DNA from: Bacteroidaceae bacterium
Lineage (GTDB): Bacteria; Bacteroidota; Bacteroidia; Bacteroidales; Bacteroidaceae
NCBI GenBank assembly: GCA_017427185.1
Contig: JAFRTJ010000067.1
Span: forward strand, 1 to 64,000
Length of the DNA stretch: 64,000 nt
Reading direction: 5' to 3'
The position numbers and the translations under genes are program-made. The number at the start of each line of letters is the position of its first letter. Position 1 is the first letter of the stretch. The notes beneath the pieces were generated by a model. The model made no database searches and was not told the origin of the DNA. It saw nothing but the letters and a program-made list of their open reading frames with translations. This document shows positions 1-9,152 of the stretch, one piece after another.

Positions 1-73
1 AATTATAATTATATAATATATATAATATAAAAAATATTTAGGTACCCTTTTTCGTAAGTATTCATTTTCGTTT

Positions 74-105
74 TGGTGCGGTGGTGCGCTGGTGCGGTGG
101 TGCGC
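74..105. repeat. 8-bp tandem repeat, four copies
   Basis: Four head-to-tail octamers alternate TGGTGCGG and TGGTGCGC, which makes a perfect 16-bp unit present twice. The block is far more G+C-rich than the AT-rich sequence before it (positions 1-70). It lies upstream of the first promoter. I see no gene in 1-273; the short reading frames there lack a ribosome site or a recognisable product. Confidence 0.85.
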
Positions 106-273
106 CCTGTCTATGTTTTACAGGTGCAAACAATAATCCCCATATAGTTTTCTTTGTAATCACTCTCTTTCTCTTTGAAAGGCATGATTGCGTTATTTTT
201 CTCTACTGGCGGCTGACAAGATTTTGGGAAAGTAATCGCATATATATTAAATATGTGTTTTTTGTTGTTGGGA

Positions 274-305
274 TTTGTTGGTTTCAGATTTTTTTTGTAT
301 CTTTG
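274..305 (+). promoter_or_regulatory. Bacteroidota-type promoter for the TIM-barrel gene
   Basis: TTTG at 274-277 and TATCTTTG at 298-305 are separated by exactly 20 bp, matching the -33/-7 consensus of the Bacteroidota housekeeping sigma factor. Transcription should begin near 311, so the coding start must lie downstream; this excludes the longer reading frame that opens at 253. Confidence 0.85.
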
Positions 306-330
306 TACAGGATTTAAAACTATAGAAACG

Positions 331-1221
331 ATGATACTATTTATGAACCGAATGAAACCTACTCTTCTCCTTCTGCTTGCCTGCATGAGCGTGTTTGTAT
401 GTCATGGCAAGAAGCGCCCCAACCTGCTCTCTGAACGCATTGGCGTGTGCACGTCCATCTCCCACGGCCAGTCCGTCAAGGATGCTGGCGGTCACCATCT
501 GGAGATGAGTCTGGCGGATTTCACCGCCTGCAGCAAGCCTGACGACAGCGCTTTCGAGGCAAACAGGAATGCCGCCCAGGGATGCGTGCTTCCCATCGTC
601 TCCAGCAATGGATTCTTCCCTGGCGGTGTGCACGTGACGGGTCCCAAGGCCGACCATGCTGCTGCTCTCCTTGTGGCTGAAACAGCCTTGCGTCGCGCCC
701 ATGAGGTAGGCATCACCACGTGTGTGTTGGGCAGCAGTGGAGCGCGTCAGATCCCTGATGGCTTCTCTCGCGAGGAGGCTGAGTCCCAGTTCGTGGAGCT
801 CCTCAAGAAGCTGGGGCCTATTGCCAAGAAATACGGTATCACCATCGCTATTGAGCCATTGCGCCGCCAAGAATGCAACTTCATCAATACTGTCCACGAA
901 GGCTACATGATTGCCAAGCGCGTGAAGCATCCCAACATCCGCGTGAATGCCGACATTTATCACATGCTTCAGGAGGGGGAAGGACCTGAGAGCATCCGCG
1001 AGGCAGGCAGGAAATACCTGCGCCACGTTCACGTTGCTGAGAATGCCCGCCGAACAGCACCTGGTGTTGACGGCGATGATTTCACTCCTTATTTACAGGC
1101 ATTGAAGGACATCGATTATCGTGGCGTCATCAGTATCGAATGCGGTTGGGAGAATCTGGACAATCAAGTCTCTTCTGCCATAGGAGAGTTGAAGCGTCAG
1201 TTGAAGAGCATAGGTTTCTGA
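331..1221 (+). CDS. Secreted sugar phosphate isomerase/epimerase-like TIM-barrel protein
   Basis: The protein belongs to the xylose isomerase-like TIM-barrel (AP endonuclease 2) superfamily, whose members isomerise or epimerise sugars with a divalent metal. Likely metal ligands sit in the expected order: Glu in 'IAIEPLRR', Asp in 'NADIYHM', His in 'HVHVAENA' and Glu in 'ISIECGWE'. The N-terminus is a signal peptide ending near 'VCHGKK', so the enzyme is exported. ATGs at 331, 343 and 352 are all possible starts; 331 is chosen because it is the first after the promoter at 298-305. Substrate is unknown. It lies convergent with a GH99-like gene, in a region rich in secreted sugar-active proteins. 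Confidence 0.8.
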   Translation: MILFMNRMKPTLLLLLACMSVFVCHGKKRPNLLSERIGVCTSISHGQSVKDAGGHHLEMSLADFTACSKPDDSAFEANRNAAQGCVLPIVSSNGFFPGGVHVTGPKADHAAALLVAETALRRAHEVGITTCVLGSSGARQIPDGFSREEAESQFVELLKKLGPIAKKYGITIAIEPLRRQECNFINTVHEGYMIAKRVKHPNIRVNADIYHMLQEGEGPESIREAGRKYLRHVHVAENARRTAPGVDGDDFTPYLQALKDIDYRGVISIECGWENLDNQVSSAIGELKRQLKSIGF

Positions 1222-1275
1222 CGCTGATTTACATAATTTTATTCCTCCTTACTTCTTTCCGCTTTTCATCGAAAT

Positions 1276-2553
1276 CTATTCTTCATCGATAAAAACTTTC
1301 TTCACGGCTTCCAGATAACCATAGCCGTTGACGTTGTCTGGCTGGAGATAACTGGTCTCTGTCCACTCGTTCCAACTGTTTATGGTGATGAGGGGAGCGC
1401 GGTCAGGATGGTGATCAACATAGTCGCGCGCCATGCGAAGACCCTTTGCAAAGTTTTCAGGCGTGTTGTTCTTCACCTGTGGGCTCTTTCCAATGCGCGG
1501 ACTGTTGTCCCATCCGATGCTGATATGCGGATAATATGGCATCGTAAAGAGAGAGTCGATTTTTGTCCACTCTGTCTTCGTACGCTCTAACAGCACGTCA
1601 TAATCCCCATCGGGCCAGACATAGTGGGCAAACTGATAGTGTGACAAGCTGTTGAATCCCAGTTGTTTCATGAACGCTTCCTCAGGTCGCTGGACTTTTT
1701 CCTTATCAACTCCAGAGAGATTGAACTGCGTACTATACATGGTGAACTGCAGTTCCAGGTCAGGGAAGCCGGCTTTCTTCACTTCCTGGCGGAACCATTG
1801 CAGAGCCTCACTTGCCTCTTTGACGCCACCCATCCCCTTGATGAAGTTGGTCACTTCGTAGATCATGAAGACAGGCCGCCCCTCTATCTTGTAGTAGTTT
1901 GGCTGCTTTAAGAACAACTCGATGTTGCGCTTGCACATGCGTTCAAATTCCTCTCTTCCGATGCGTCCAGTCCATATCTCGTTCTGAGGGTCCAGATTGG
2001 AAATGCGCGTATCCCAGGTGTTGCCCACAGGATGGTTGGCCCACATGAGATAGAACTGCATCTTATCCCTGTTCTGCGCCTTCAGGAAACCGTCCGTCAG
2101 AGTCGTTTCCATGAATGGCCGCCCATCATACCAGTACCAGTCAAAGATGAACACATTCACGCCGTGACACGTGGCCTGCTCTATCTCCATCTCCATGATA
2201 GCTGGGTCTGCCTCGTTGACAGGTCCCCAAAGAGGTTGGCGGTTCCAGTAATGGCCAGGGTTGCGCTGCTGCATCGTCAGCACCGTCTCCCATTCACCCA
2301 TTCCTGAGGGCCAGAAAGGACGCAGACGTGGATCATTGTAGGCGTAGGCAGGATAGAGATAGGCCGCCACGTCATACTTCTGATGGTGTGTAACGTTCTG
2401 TACTTTCTTCTGATTTTTTGCACCAGTACTGGCTGATACAGGATTAATACCCATCATCAGTTGCAATCCAGTCAACAGGACCGTGAACTGCAGGAATGCT
2501 ACCACTTTGCATACAGGATATGCAGCAATCTTCGAGAATCTCTTCATGATCAT
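1276..2553 (-). CDS. Secreted GH99/WbsX-like glycosidase-fold protein
   Basis: About 425 residues with an N-terminal signal segment (hydrophobic residues about 12-40). The body resembles the WbsX / glycoside hydrolase family 99-like domain: 'AAYLYPAYAYND' near the start, 'FIFDWYWYDGRPF', 'LMWANHP' and a C-terminal 'NSWNEWTETSYLQPD' block whose Glu is conserved in the family. Cytoplasmic WbsX proteins are linked to polysaccharide synthesis, while exported ones like this more likely cleave a glycan; that function is inferred. The start could also be the ATG two codons later (2547). A second GH99/71-like protein lies at 51287-53263 and shares the 'WNEW' signature. Confidence 0.72.
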   Translation of the reverse strand: MIMKRFSKIAAYPVCKVVAFLQFTVLLTGLQLMMGINPVSASTGAKNQKKVQNVTHHQKYDVAAYLYPAYAYNDPRLRPFWPSGMGEWETVLTMQQRNPGHYWNRQPLWGPVNEADPAIMEMEIEQATCHGVNVFIFDWYWYDGRPFMETTLTDGFLKAQNRDKMQFYLMWANHPVGNTWDTRISNLDPQNEIWTGRIGREEFERMCKRNIELFLKQPNYYKIEGRPVFMIYEVTNFIKGMGGVKEASEALQWFRQEVKKAGFPDLELQFTMYSTQFNLSGVDKEKVQRPEEAFMKQLGFNSLSHYQFAHYVWPDGDYDVLLERTKTEWTKIDSLFTMPYYPHISIGWDNSPRIGKSPQVKNNTPENFAKGLRMARDYVDHHPDRAPLITINSWNEWTETSYLQPDNVNGYGYLEAVKKVFIDEE

Positions 2554-2641
2554 TATTCTATTAGGTTTTTCTGTTGTTTTTACATCGTTTTATGGGCAGT
2601 TTCATGCTGTCTTCTACCCAAGAAGGTCGTGTTTTCAATCA

Positions 2642-2649
2642 CAAAGTTA
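2642..2649 (-). promoter_or_regulatory. Probable -7 box for the GH99-like gene
   Basis: CAAAGTTA on the plus strand reads TAACTTTG on the minus strand, about 90 nt upstream of the start codon. No good -33 element sits at the expected distance. The remaining bases of the 2554-3026 divergent spacer are AT-rich, and apart from the plus-strand promoter I see nothing else in them. Confidence 0.5.
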
Positions 2650-2900
2650 AACAACACTAACGACTCTTCTCTTTTCAATCTGTTAAAAAAAACAAAATCA
2701 GACATTTTTTCATTCCAGGATACCTTTTTCCTGTATGGTCTTTTACTTCCTTAACTTCCAAGAAAAGTGCAACTTATGATCGAATGAATGAATGCCATCG
2801 TCAATAGTTGAAATGGAACTTGCGAAACTTCAGTAAAAAGTGCATGTTTGGCTCTTCTGTGGCCTTATCCTTGCATTGAAGTATTTTTTTATGCCCTCTT

Positions 2901-2932
2901 TTCGTTAAAAATGAAAAAATGTATTATCTTTG
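2901..2932 (+). promoter_or_regulatory. Promoter for the Gfo/Idh/MocA gene
   Basis: TATCTTTG at 2925-2932 with a near-consensus TTCG at 2901-2904, spacer 20 bp. It leaves a leader of about 85 nt before the ATG at 3027. Confidence 0.7.
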
Positions 2933-3026
2933 CGCTATATTAAAATCATAATATTCATATTTAGTGTAAACTGAGCATTATTTATTTCTTCGCATTTTAA
3001 ACCATAAACTATAAATTTTCAATAAC

Positions 3027-4373
3027 ATGCAAACACGTAGAGAATTTCTAAAGACAGGTATGCTTGGCACAGCAGGATTGGCCCTGGGTGGCCTTAGTCT
3101 CCCCACAGGTTCCTATGCCCGCGTCTTGGGCGCAAACGATAAGGTTCGCGTGGGTGTCATCGGTTTTTCCGATCGTTTCCGTTCTTCCCTTCTTCCCACC
3201 TTCATGGCGAGCGCAGAGGAGCTAAACTTCGAAATCGTGGCAGTATCCGATATCTGGAAACTGCGTCGTGAGGAAGCTGTAAAGCACTTCAAGGAGAAAT
3301 ACAACCTCGATGTGAAGGCTTTCCGCAACAATGAGGAGCTCTTCGATGCCAAGATGTGCGACGCAGTCATCATTTCTACAGCTGACTTCCAGCACGCACA
3401 GCATTGCATCCAGGCCGTGAAGGCAGGTTGCGACGTCTATGTGGAGAAACCCTTCGCAGAGACGATGGAAGATGCACGTGCTGCCCTCAAGGCTGTGAAG
3501 GAGACAGGCAAGGTGGTGCAGATAGGCTCGCAGCGCCGCTCCGCTCCCAACTACCAGGCAGCCTGCGAATACCTCCAGTCAGGCAAGTTTGGCAAGATCA
3601 CGATGGTGGAGATGACATGGAACGTCAACCAGCCAGGCCGTTGGCGCCGCAAGTCCCTCGTGGAGAAATGCTTCGAGGCTGATACCGACTGGAAACGCTT
3701 CCTGCTGAATCGTCCCTATGAGAAGTGGGATGCCCGCAAATATCTCGAGTACCGTCTCTTCTGGCCCTTCTCATCAGGTATTCCTGGCCAATGGATGTCC
3801 CATCAGATTGATACCGTACACTGGTTCACAGGCCTCGCTCATCCCCAAAGCGTGGCAGCCAACGGAGGTATCTATTGCTGGAACGACGGACGTCGCAACT
3901 TCGATACTGTGACGGCTGTCTTCGACTATGGCAAGCCAGACGGGTCGGACAACTTCCAGGTTCTCTACAGCTCACGTATGCACAACTCTGCAGGCGGCAC
4001 TAAGGAGCTTTATTTCTCCAACGGAGGTACCCTGAATCTCGACACCAATGAAGTGTCCTCGAGAGGTGGCATGGACGAAGGCGCAGCCCGTGAGATGGGT
4101 ATGAAGGCCAACCTGCTGGAAAGCTTCAAACTGCCTGATGTCAAAGTAGAGACAGGAGCCAACACGGGTGGCGACACGATGACTTACCTCCACATGCGTA
4201 ACTGGATGGAGTGCGTCAGAAGTCGCAGGAATCCCAACGCACCAGCGGAAGCTGGCTATAACCACTCCATTGCAACCATCATGTGCAATGCCGCGCTGCG
4301 CACAGGTCAGAAGGTCACCTTCGACGAGAAGACCCAGAACGTCATGGCGGGCGGTAAGGTGTTCAAGTATTGA
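3027..4373 (+). CDS. Gfo/Idh/MocA-family oxidoreductase with Tat signal
   Basis: An NAD(P)-dependent sugar dehydrogenase-like protein of 448 residues. The N-terminus carries a twin-arginine motif (TRREFLK) and a hydrophobic stretch ending near 'SYARVLGAN', so the folded, cofactor-loaded enzyme is probably exported by Tat. The Rossmann segment begins at 'VRVGVIGF' (about residue 41), followed by 'VSDIW' and the family's 'VEKPFAE' lysine motif (Lys about residue 140). Secreted homologues act on sugars or glycosides; the substrate here is unknown. The next gene starts 22 nt downstream in the same reading frame, so the two probably form an operon from the promoter at 2901-2932. Confidence 0.85.
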   Translation: MQTRREFLKTGMLGTAGLALGGLSLPTGSYARVLGANDKVRVGVIGFSDRFRSSLLPTFMASAEELNFEIVAVSDIWKLRREEAVKHFKEKYNLDVKAFRNNEELFDAKMCDAVIISTADFQHAQHCIQAVKAGCDVYVEKPFAETMEDARAALKAVKETGKVVQIGSQRRSAPNYQAACEYLQSGKFGKITMVEMTWNVNQPGRWRRKSLVEKCFEADTDWKRFLLNRPYEKWDARKYLEYRLFWPFSSGIPGQWMSHQIDTVHWFTGLAHPQSVAANGGIYCWNDGRRNFDTVTAVFDYGKPDGSDNFQVLYSSRMHNSAGGTKELYFSNGGTLNLDTNEVSSRGGMDEGAAREMGMKANLLESFKLPDVKVETGANTGGDTMTYLHMRNWMECVRSRRNPNAPAEAGYNHSIATIMCNAALRTGQKVTFDEKTQNVMAGGKVFKY

Positions 4374-4394
4374 TGGTATAAGAAAACGAACGCG

Positions 4395-6467
4395 TTGAAA
4401 GCGTATATGCTACTGCTGGCTGCCTGCCTCGTGACAGGTGGGCATGCCAAGCGTGAAAGGGTAATCCATGCGGATGAGGCAGGCGTGAGTACAGAAATGT
4501 CTGCAGCCATAGGGCAGACTGACACGTCGGAACCTCAGTTATGGAGTAAAGAACAAGCCTGGAACTGGTATTATCGTCAGCCTTGGCTGTGTGGTGTGAA
4601 CTATATCCCAGCTTATGCCATCAACTATACGGCGATGTGGGACAAGACGACTTTCTCGACAAAGGATATCGAGAGAGAATTGCAGTTGATGGAAGACTTG
4701 CGAATGAACTGCGTGCGCGTTGTCATGCAGCATGCTGTCTATGAGGACGACCCTAAATATTTCATCAAAACCTTGGACCGCTTCCTCTCTCTCTGCTGGC
4801 GCCACCACATCAAGGTCATGCCCATCTTCTTCGACGACTGCTCCTTTGGAGTCAACAACGACCCTGTCATTGGCCGTCAAGCGGAACCCCTTCGTGGCTG
4901 GTATGCCTGGGCTTGGTCGCCCTCGCCAGGATACACCTTACTGGTCGACGAGAACCAGCATGGACGGTTGGAACGATATGTGACTGACGTGCTGAGACGT
5001 TTTGCACAAGATGAACGCATCCTGGCATGGGACCTCTACAACGAGCCGACAGGTACCAGCATACCCCTCGCTGAACACAGCATGTCGCTGCTTCGCAAAG
5101 TCTTCCAGTGGGCGAGGCGTGTGAATCCGTCCCAACCCATTACCACTGGCATCTGGAACGGCAACAAAGAGCTGGAAGAGTTCCTAACGGAACATTGTGA
5201 CATCATCACCTTCCATTGTTATGACAACAAGGAGAACACAACTCGATGGATCGATTCCATGAGCGCAAAGGGAAGGCCTGTCATCTGTACGGAATGGATG
5301 AATCGCCCCAGAGGCTCAACCTACGCCGACCTGTTGCTTGTCTTCAAGGAAAAACATGTGGGCTGCATGGCATGGGGACTCGTTAACGGAAAGACTCAGA
5401 CAGACCTGCCATGGGGGCATCGACCTGAGCAGGGAGAGTACACAGGCCCCTGGCAGCACGATTTGTATCGCTCAGATTTCGCCCCTTACGACGAGAAGGA
5501 AGTGCAGCTGATACGTCAAAGTACGGAACAACGCTCATTCAACGAGGTGCCTGACATGCTCTACGGCGATGTGGAACGCAAGGGTATCCCTTTTGCCAAA
5601 GATCCCCACGTCGTGCGTTTTGATGGGCGTTATCTGATGTACTTCAGTATTCCTCCCTATGCTGGCGATGCCCAGTCTGGATGGAACATTGGCATAGCTG
5701 AGAGCCACGACCTTGTCCATTGGACCAAAGTGGGTGAAATCACCTCTGAACCAGGATGCGACTACGAAAAGAAAGGACTTTGTGCACCTTGCGCTTTGGT
5801 ACGTGATGGTCAGGTACATCTCTTCTATCAGACTTATGGCAACCGCGAGCATGATGCTATCTGCCATGCCTCCTCATCGGATGGCCTCCACTTCAGGCGC
5901 AACCCTACCAATCCTATTTTTCATCCTACAGGAACCTGGACTTGCGGACGTGCGATAGATGCTGAGGTTTATGAGTTCAACGGTCAGTATTTTCTCTATT
6001 TTGCCACACGTGATCCTGCTTTCGATGTGCAGATGCAAGGTGTAGCAACTGCTCCCCTTCATACAGATTTCAATCGTGAGGATTGGAAGATGGCATGCGA
6101 TGGTCCTATCCTGAAGCCAGAATTGCCGTGGGAGGGGAAGTGCATCGAAGGCGCATCTATCGCCTGTCATGGTGAAACACTCTACATGTTCTATGCTGGT
6201 GCCTATAACAATGCGCCGCAGCAGGTGGGTGTCGCAAGGAGTACAGATGGCATTCATTGGGAACGCCTCTTTGACCAGCCATTCCTTTCCAATGGGTCGA
6301 AAGACGCTTGGAACGCTTGCGAGTCAGGCCACCCTCATCTCTTTACAGACACGGATGGTCGCACCTACCTCTTTTATCAGGGTAACAACGACAAAGGACG
6401 CAGTTGGCTCCTCTCTCAGCAAGAGGTTGTTTGGAAGAAAGGTCACCCTTACTTGAAAGGCTTATAG
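4395..6467 (+). CDS. Clan-A (GH5-like) glycosidase fused to a five-bladed beta-propeller
   Basis: Residues about 50-370 form a TIM barrel with 'AWDLYNEPTGT' (acid/base Glu) and 'VICTEWMNRP' (nucleophile Glu), the paired signatures of clan GH-A. Residues about 390-690 show repeated propeller blades such as 'FAKDPHVVRFDGRYLMYFS', 'APCALVRDGQVHLFYQ' and 'EGASIACHGETLYMFYAG', like GH43/GH130/GH32-type domains. The polypeptide thus may combine two sugar-active modules. The start is taken as TTG at 4395 because it restores a Lys before the hydrophobic signal peptide; the alternative ATG at 4407 gives a signal without a positive N-terminus. Its 3' end overlaps the convergent nudC by 6 nt. The activity of either module is not known. 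Confidence 0.75.
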   Translation: MKAYMLLLAACLVTGGHAKRERVIHADEAGVSTEMSAAIGQTDTSEPQLWSKEQAWNWYYRQPWLCGVNYIPAYAINYTAMWDKTTFSTKDIERELQLMEDLRMNCVRVVMQHAVYEDDPKYFIKTLDRFLSLCWRHHIKVMPIFFDDCSFGVNNDPVIGRQAEPLRGWYAWAWSPSPGYTLLVDENQHGRLERYVTDVLRRFAQDERILAWDLYNEPTGTSIPLAEHSMSLLRKVFQWARRVNPSQPITTGIWNGNKELEEFLTEHCDIITFHCYDNKENTTRWIDSMSAKGRPVICTEWMNRPRGSTYADLLLVFKEKHVGCMAWGLVNGKTQTDLPWGHRPEQGEYTGPWQHDLYRSDFAPYDEKEVQLIRQSTEQRSFNEVPDMLYGDVERKGIPFAKDPHVVRFDGRYLMYFSIPPYAGDAQSGWNIGIAESHDLVHWTKVGEITSEPGCDYEKKGLCAPCALVRDGQVHLFYQTYGNREHDAICHASSSDGLHFRRNPTNPIFHPTGTWTCGRAIDAEVYEFNGQYFLYFATRDPAFDVQMQGVATAPLHTDFNREDWKMACDGPILKPELPWEGKCIEGASIACHGETLYMFYAGAYNNAPQQVGVARSTDGIHWERLFDQPFLSNGSKDAWNACESGHPHLFTDTDGRTYLFYQGNNDKGRSWLLSQQEVVWKKGHPYLKGL

Positions 6468-7214
6468 ACGTGTCAGCCAATCGTCGATCAGTTGGCGGGC
6501 AATGGAGGCCTTGTCAGGAATCTGCGGAAGGTCGTCTCGACGGAACCAGTCGCCCCCTCCCAGTTCTTCCGTTTGAAGGCAAATCTCTCCGCTTGCGTAT
6601 CGTGCTGTGAATCCCACCATCAGCCCACACGGATAGGGCCAAGGTTGGCTGCCAAAGTATTCCAAATCTTTGATTTCGATGCCTGTCTCCTCGCGGCACT
6701 CACGTCGAACGGCTTCCTCGAGGGTCTCACCCGTCTCCACAAAACCAGCTACAAGACCATAGTAGTTGCTTCTGAACGAGCGTGAGTGCACCAAGAGTAT
6801 CATGTCGTCACGAACGATGCGCACAATGATGGCGATGGACAGTTGAGGCCACACCTCCTTTCCGCACTCTGTGCAATGCTTCGATATCTCTGTGTGCCAC
6901 TTCATGGGAGCGCCGCAGCACCCACAGTATTTGCTGTTGGAATCCCAATAAAGCAGTTCCTGACCCTTTCCTGCAAGTTGGTAGTCGGATGGCGAAAGAA
7001 CCTGGAATGACTTCCGCAAGCCAGACATGAAATAATGGGGATTGTCCTGCACAGGATAGTCCAACCGATAGACATGACAATCATCGTCTCCCACATGGAT
7101 GGTGGTCACATGATTCCAAGGCTGAATTTCGACAGGAGGCTCTAAACCAGAAGGGATATTCCCCTCTTTTGTGAGAAGAATATCCCCATGGCAATACATC
7201 AAGTATTTGTTCAT
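6462..7214 (-). CDS. nudC: NAD(+) diphosphatase / RNA decapping Nudix enzyme
   Basis: This enzyme cleaves NADH/NAD+ to NMN(H) and AMP and, in E. coli, removes NAD caps from RNA. Residues 97-100 and 114-117 hold the two CxxC pairs of the zinc ribbon. A full Nudix box runs from about 157 to 181 ('GFVETGETLEEAVRRECREE'), and 'SQPWPYP' (189-195) is the NudC-specific motif after the box. Length of 250 residues is typical. The start codon overlaps the stop of the upstream phosphohexomutase by one base (TAATG), so translation is probably coupled. Confidence 0.93.
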   Translation of the reverse strand: MNKYLMYCHGDILLTKEGNIPSGLEPPVEIQPWNHVTTIHVGDDDCHVYRLDYPVQDNPHYFMSGLRKSFQVLSPSDYQLAGKGQELLYWDSNSKYCGCCGAPMKWHTEISKHCTECGKEVWPQLSIAIIVRIVRDDMILLVHSRSFRSNYYGLVAGFVETGETLEEAVRRECREETGIEIKDLEYFGSQPWPYPCGLMVGFTARYASGEICLQTEELGGGDWFRRDDLPQIPDKASIARQLIDDWLTRL

Positions 7215-8959
7215 TATTCCAATCCAAGCGATTTCTTTACATCAGCCACGTGCATCTTGGCTTTCTCCACCAGGGCTTCGTACTGGTTGGGATCAGTCAT
7301 GATGTCCTTGATTTCAATGTAGAATTTAATCTTTGGTTCTGTTCCGCTGGGACGAACACTTACCTTGCCTCCATCCTCGCAGAAGTATTGCAGGACATTG
7401 CTGGTGGCAGGCATATCCAGCGGACTCTCGTTGCCTGCAGCGTCGTATTGCTTGAGTGTCTTGAAGTCTTTGCTGAGGACAACCTTGGAACCTCCAATCT
7501 CCTTCGGACGGTTGCTGCGATAGTTCTCCATCATGGCCTTGATTTCATCAGCACCACTCTTGCCAGGCTTAACCACATTGATGGTGTGCTCGAAACTGAA
7601 TCCATATTCAAGATAGATCTGCATCAACAGGTCATAAAGGGTCATTCCATTATCCTTGGCCCATGCAGCAATCTCACAGATGAGACAGATGCTGGCTGGT
7701 GAATCCTTGTCACGCACCTTGTCGTAAGGCAGGAAGCCAAAGCTTTCCTCACCGCCACCAATGTATTTCTGCTTGCCCTCAGAAATGGCAATCTCGCGGG
7801 CAATCCACTTGAAACCTGTGTAGCAGTCACGCAGTTCAATGTTGTTCTTCTGGGCCATCTTGGTGATCACCTCAGTGGTGACGATGGTCTTCACGAGAAA
7901 GTCTGTAGGCTTGAGTTGGCCCAAAGCAATCTTGTTCTTAATGATATAGTAGCAGAACATCATGCAGGTTTGGTTGCCATTGATGATGATCCATTCTCCC
8001 TTGGGATCGCGGCAAACAATGGCCAGACGGTCAGCATCAGGGTCGCTGGCAATCACCAAGTCTGCATTGAGTTTGGTGCCAAGCTTCATGCCCAAGGTCA
8101 TAGCCTCAGCATTCTCTGGATTAGGACTGACGACAGTAGGGAAGTTGCCATCGATGACCATCTGCTCAGGCACTACGTGGATATTCTGGAAACCCCAGCT
8201 GCGCAAGCAAAGGGGAACGATGACGCGACCGGTTCCATGCATGGCGCTGTAGACAATGTTGAGATCTTTTTGTCGCAAGATGACATCCTGGTCAATCATA
8301 GCCTCCTTCACGGCTTCCATGTAGTCATAATCAATCTCACCGCCAATGATCTCAATCAAGTCAGGATTGCCCTCAAACTTCACGTCTTCGATAGCAACCT
8401 TATTGACCTCGTCAATGATGCCAGTATCGTGAGGAGTGAGAACCTGGGCTCCATCCTCCCAATATGCCTTGTAGCCGTTGTATTCCTTAGGATTGTGGCT
8501 GGCTGTGACATTCACACCAGCTTTTGCACCCAGGCGTCGGATGGCAAAACTGATTTCTGGGGTGGGACGCAGGCTCTCGAAAAGATACACTTTGATACCA
8601 TTCGCACTAAAGATGTTGGCAACGGTCTCAGCAAAGAGACGACCGTTGTTTCTACAGTCATGCCCGACCACCACGCTGAGTCCCTTCTGGTTGGGGAAAG
8701 CCTTCAGGATATAGTTGGCAAAACCCTGTGTGGCCATGCCCACAATGTACTTGTTCATGCGATTGGTGCCTACCCCCATAATTCCTCGTAAGCCACCAGT
8801 GCCAAACTCCAGACTGCGATAGAAAGCATCCACAAGTTCCGTCTTGTCCTCGTTCTCGATGAGAGATTGGACGGCTTTTTTCGTTTCCATGTCATAGACA
8901 GGCGAGTCCAACCACTTTTGAGCTTCGGCTTCACAAGCCTTTATCAATTCATTATCCAT
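7214..8959 (-). CDS. Phosphoglucomutase/phosphomannomutase (alpha-D-phosphohexomutase)
   Basis: It interconverts hexose 1- and 6-phosphates, feeding glycogen, cell wall and nucleotide-sugar synthesis. All four family motifs are present in order: the phosphoserine loop 'TASHNPKEYNG', the Mg-binding 'DPDADR', the sugar-binding 'GGEESFG' and the phosphate-binding 'RPSGTEPK'. The 581-residue length fits the PgcA-like cytosolic type. A consensus promoter lies at 9064-9095, leaving a leader of about 100 nt. The gene is first in a two-gene operon with nudC. Confidence 0.93.
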   Translation of the reverse strand: MDNELIKACEAEAQKWLDSPVYDMETKKAVQSLIENEDKTELVDAFYRSLEFGTGGLRGIMGVGTNRMNKYIVGMATQGFANYILKAFPNQKGLSVVVGHDCRNNGRLFAETVANIFSANGIKVYLFESLRPTPEISFAIRRLGAKAGVNVTASHNPKEYNGYKAYWEDGAQVLTPHDTGIIDEVNKVAIEDVKFEGNPDLIEIIGGEIDYDYMEAVKEAMIDQDVILRQKDLNIVYSAMHGTGRVIVPLCLRSWGFQNIHVVPEQMVIDGNFPTVVSPNPENAEAMTLGMKLGTKLNADLVIASDPDADRLAIVCRDPKGEWIIINGNQTCMMFCYYIIKNKIALGQLKPTDFLVKTIVTTEVITKMAQKNNIELRDCYTGFKWIAREIAISEGKQKYIGGGEESFGFLPYDKVRDKDSPASICLICEIAAWAKDNGMTLYDLLMQIYLEYGFSFEHTINVVKPGKSGADEIKAMMENYRSNRPKEIGGSKVVLSKDFKTLKQYDAAGNESPLDMPATSNVLQYFCEDGGKVSVRPSGTEPKIKFYIEIKDIMTDPNQYEALVEKAKMHVADVKKSLGLE

Positions 8960-9063
8960 ACGATCAGAAAATTATGTTATTGTAATAAATTCACAAATCT
9001 TTGTCTGCACATTCCACCTTTGTCCAGCTTTGTACAACAGGGGGAACCATATTTTTTCATCGG

Positions 9064-9095
9064 CAAATTTAAGAAAAAGTATTCATTTAGGCAAA
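9064..9095 (-). promoter_or_regulatory. Promoter for the phosphohexomutase-nudC operon
   Basis: On the minus strand TTTG (9092-9095) is followed after exactly 20 bp by TAAATTTG (9064-9071). Both elements match the Bacteroidota consensus. Confidence 0.8.
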
Positions 9096-9113
9096 AATAC
9101 GAAAAATATTCCT

Positions 9114-9121
9114 TATATTTG
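9114..9121 (+). promoter_or_regulatory. -7 box for the GH29 gene
   Basis: TATATTTG, 31 nt before the ATG at 9153. The -33 element is poor. This promoter is back to back with the minus-strand promoter at 9064-9095. Confidence 0.65.
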
Positions 9122-9152
9122 CAGACATAAATTTAGTTAATATGTAATTATC

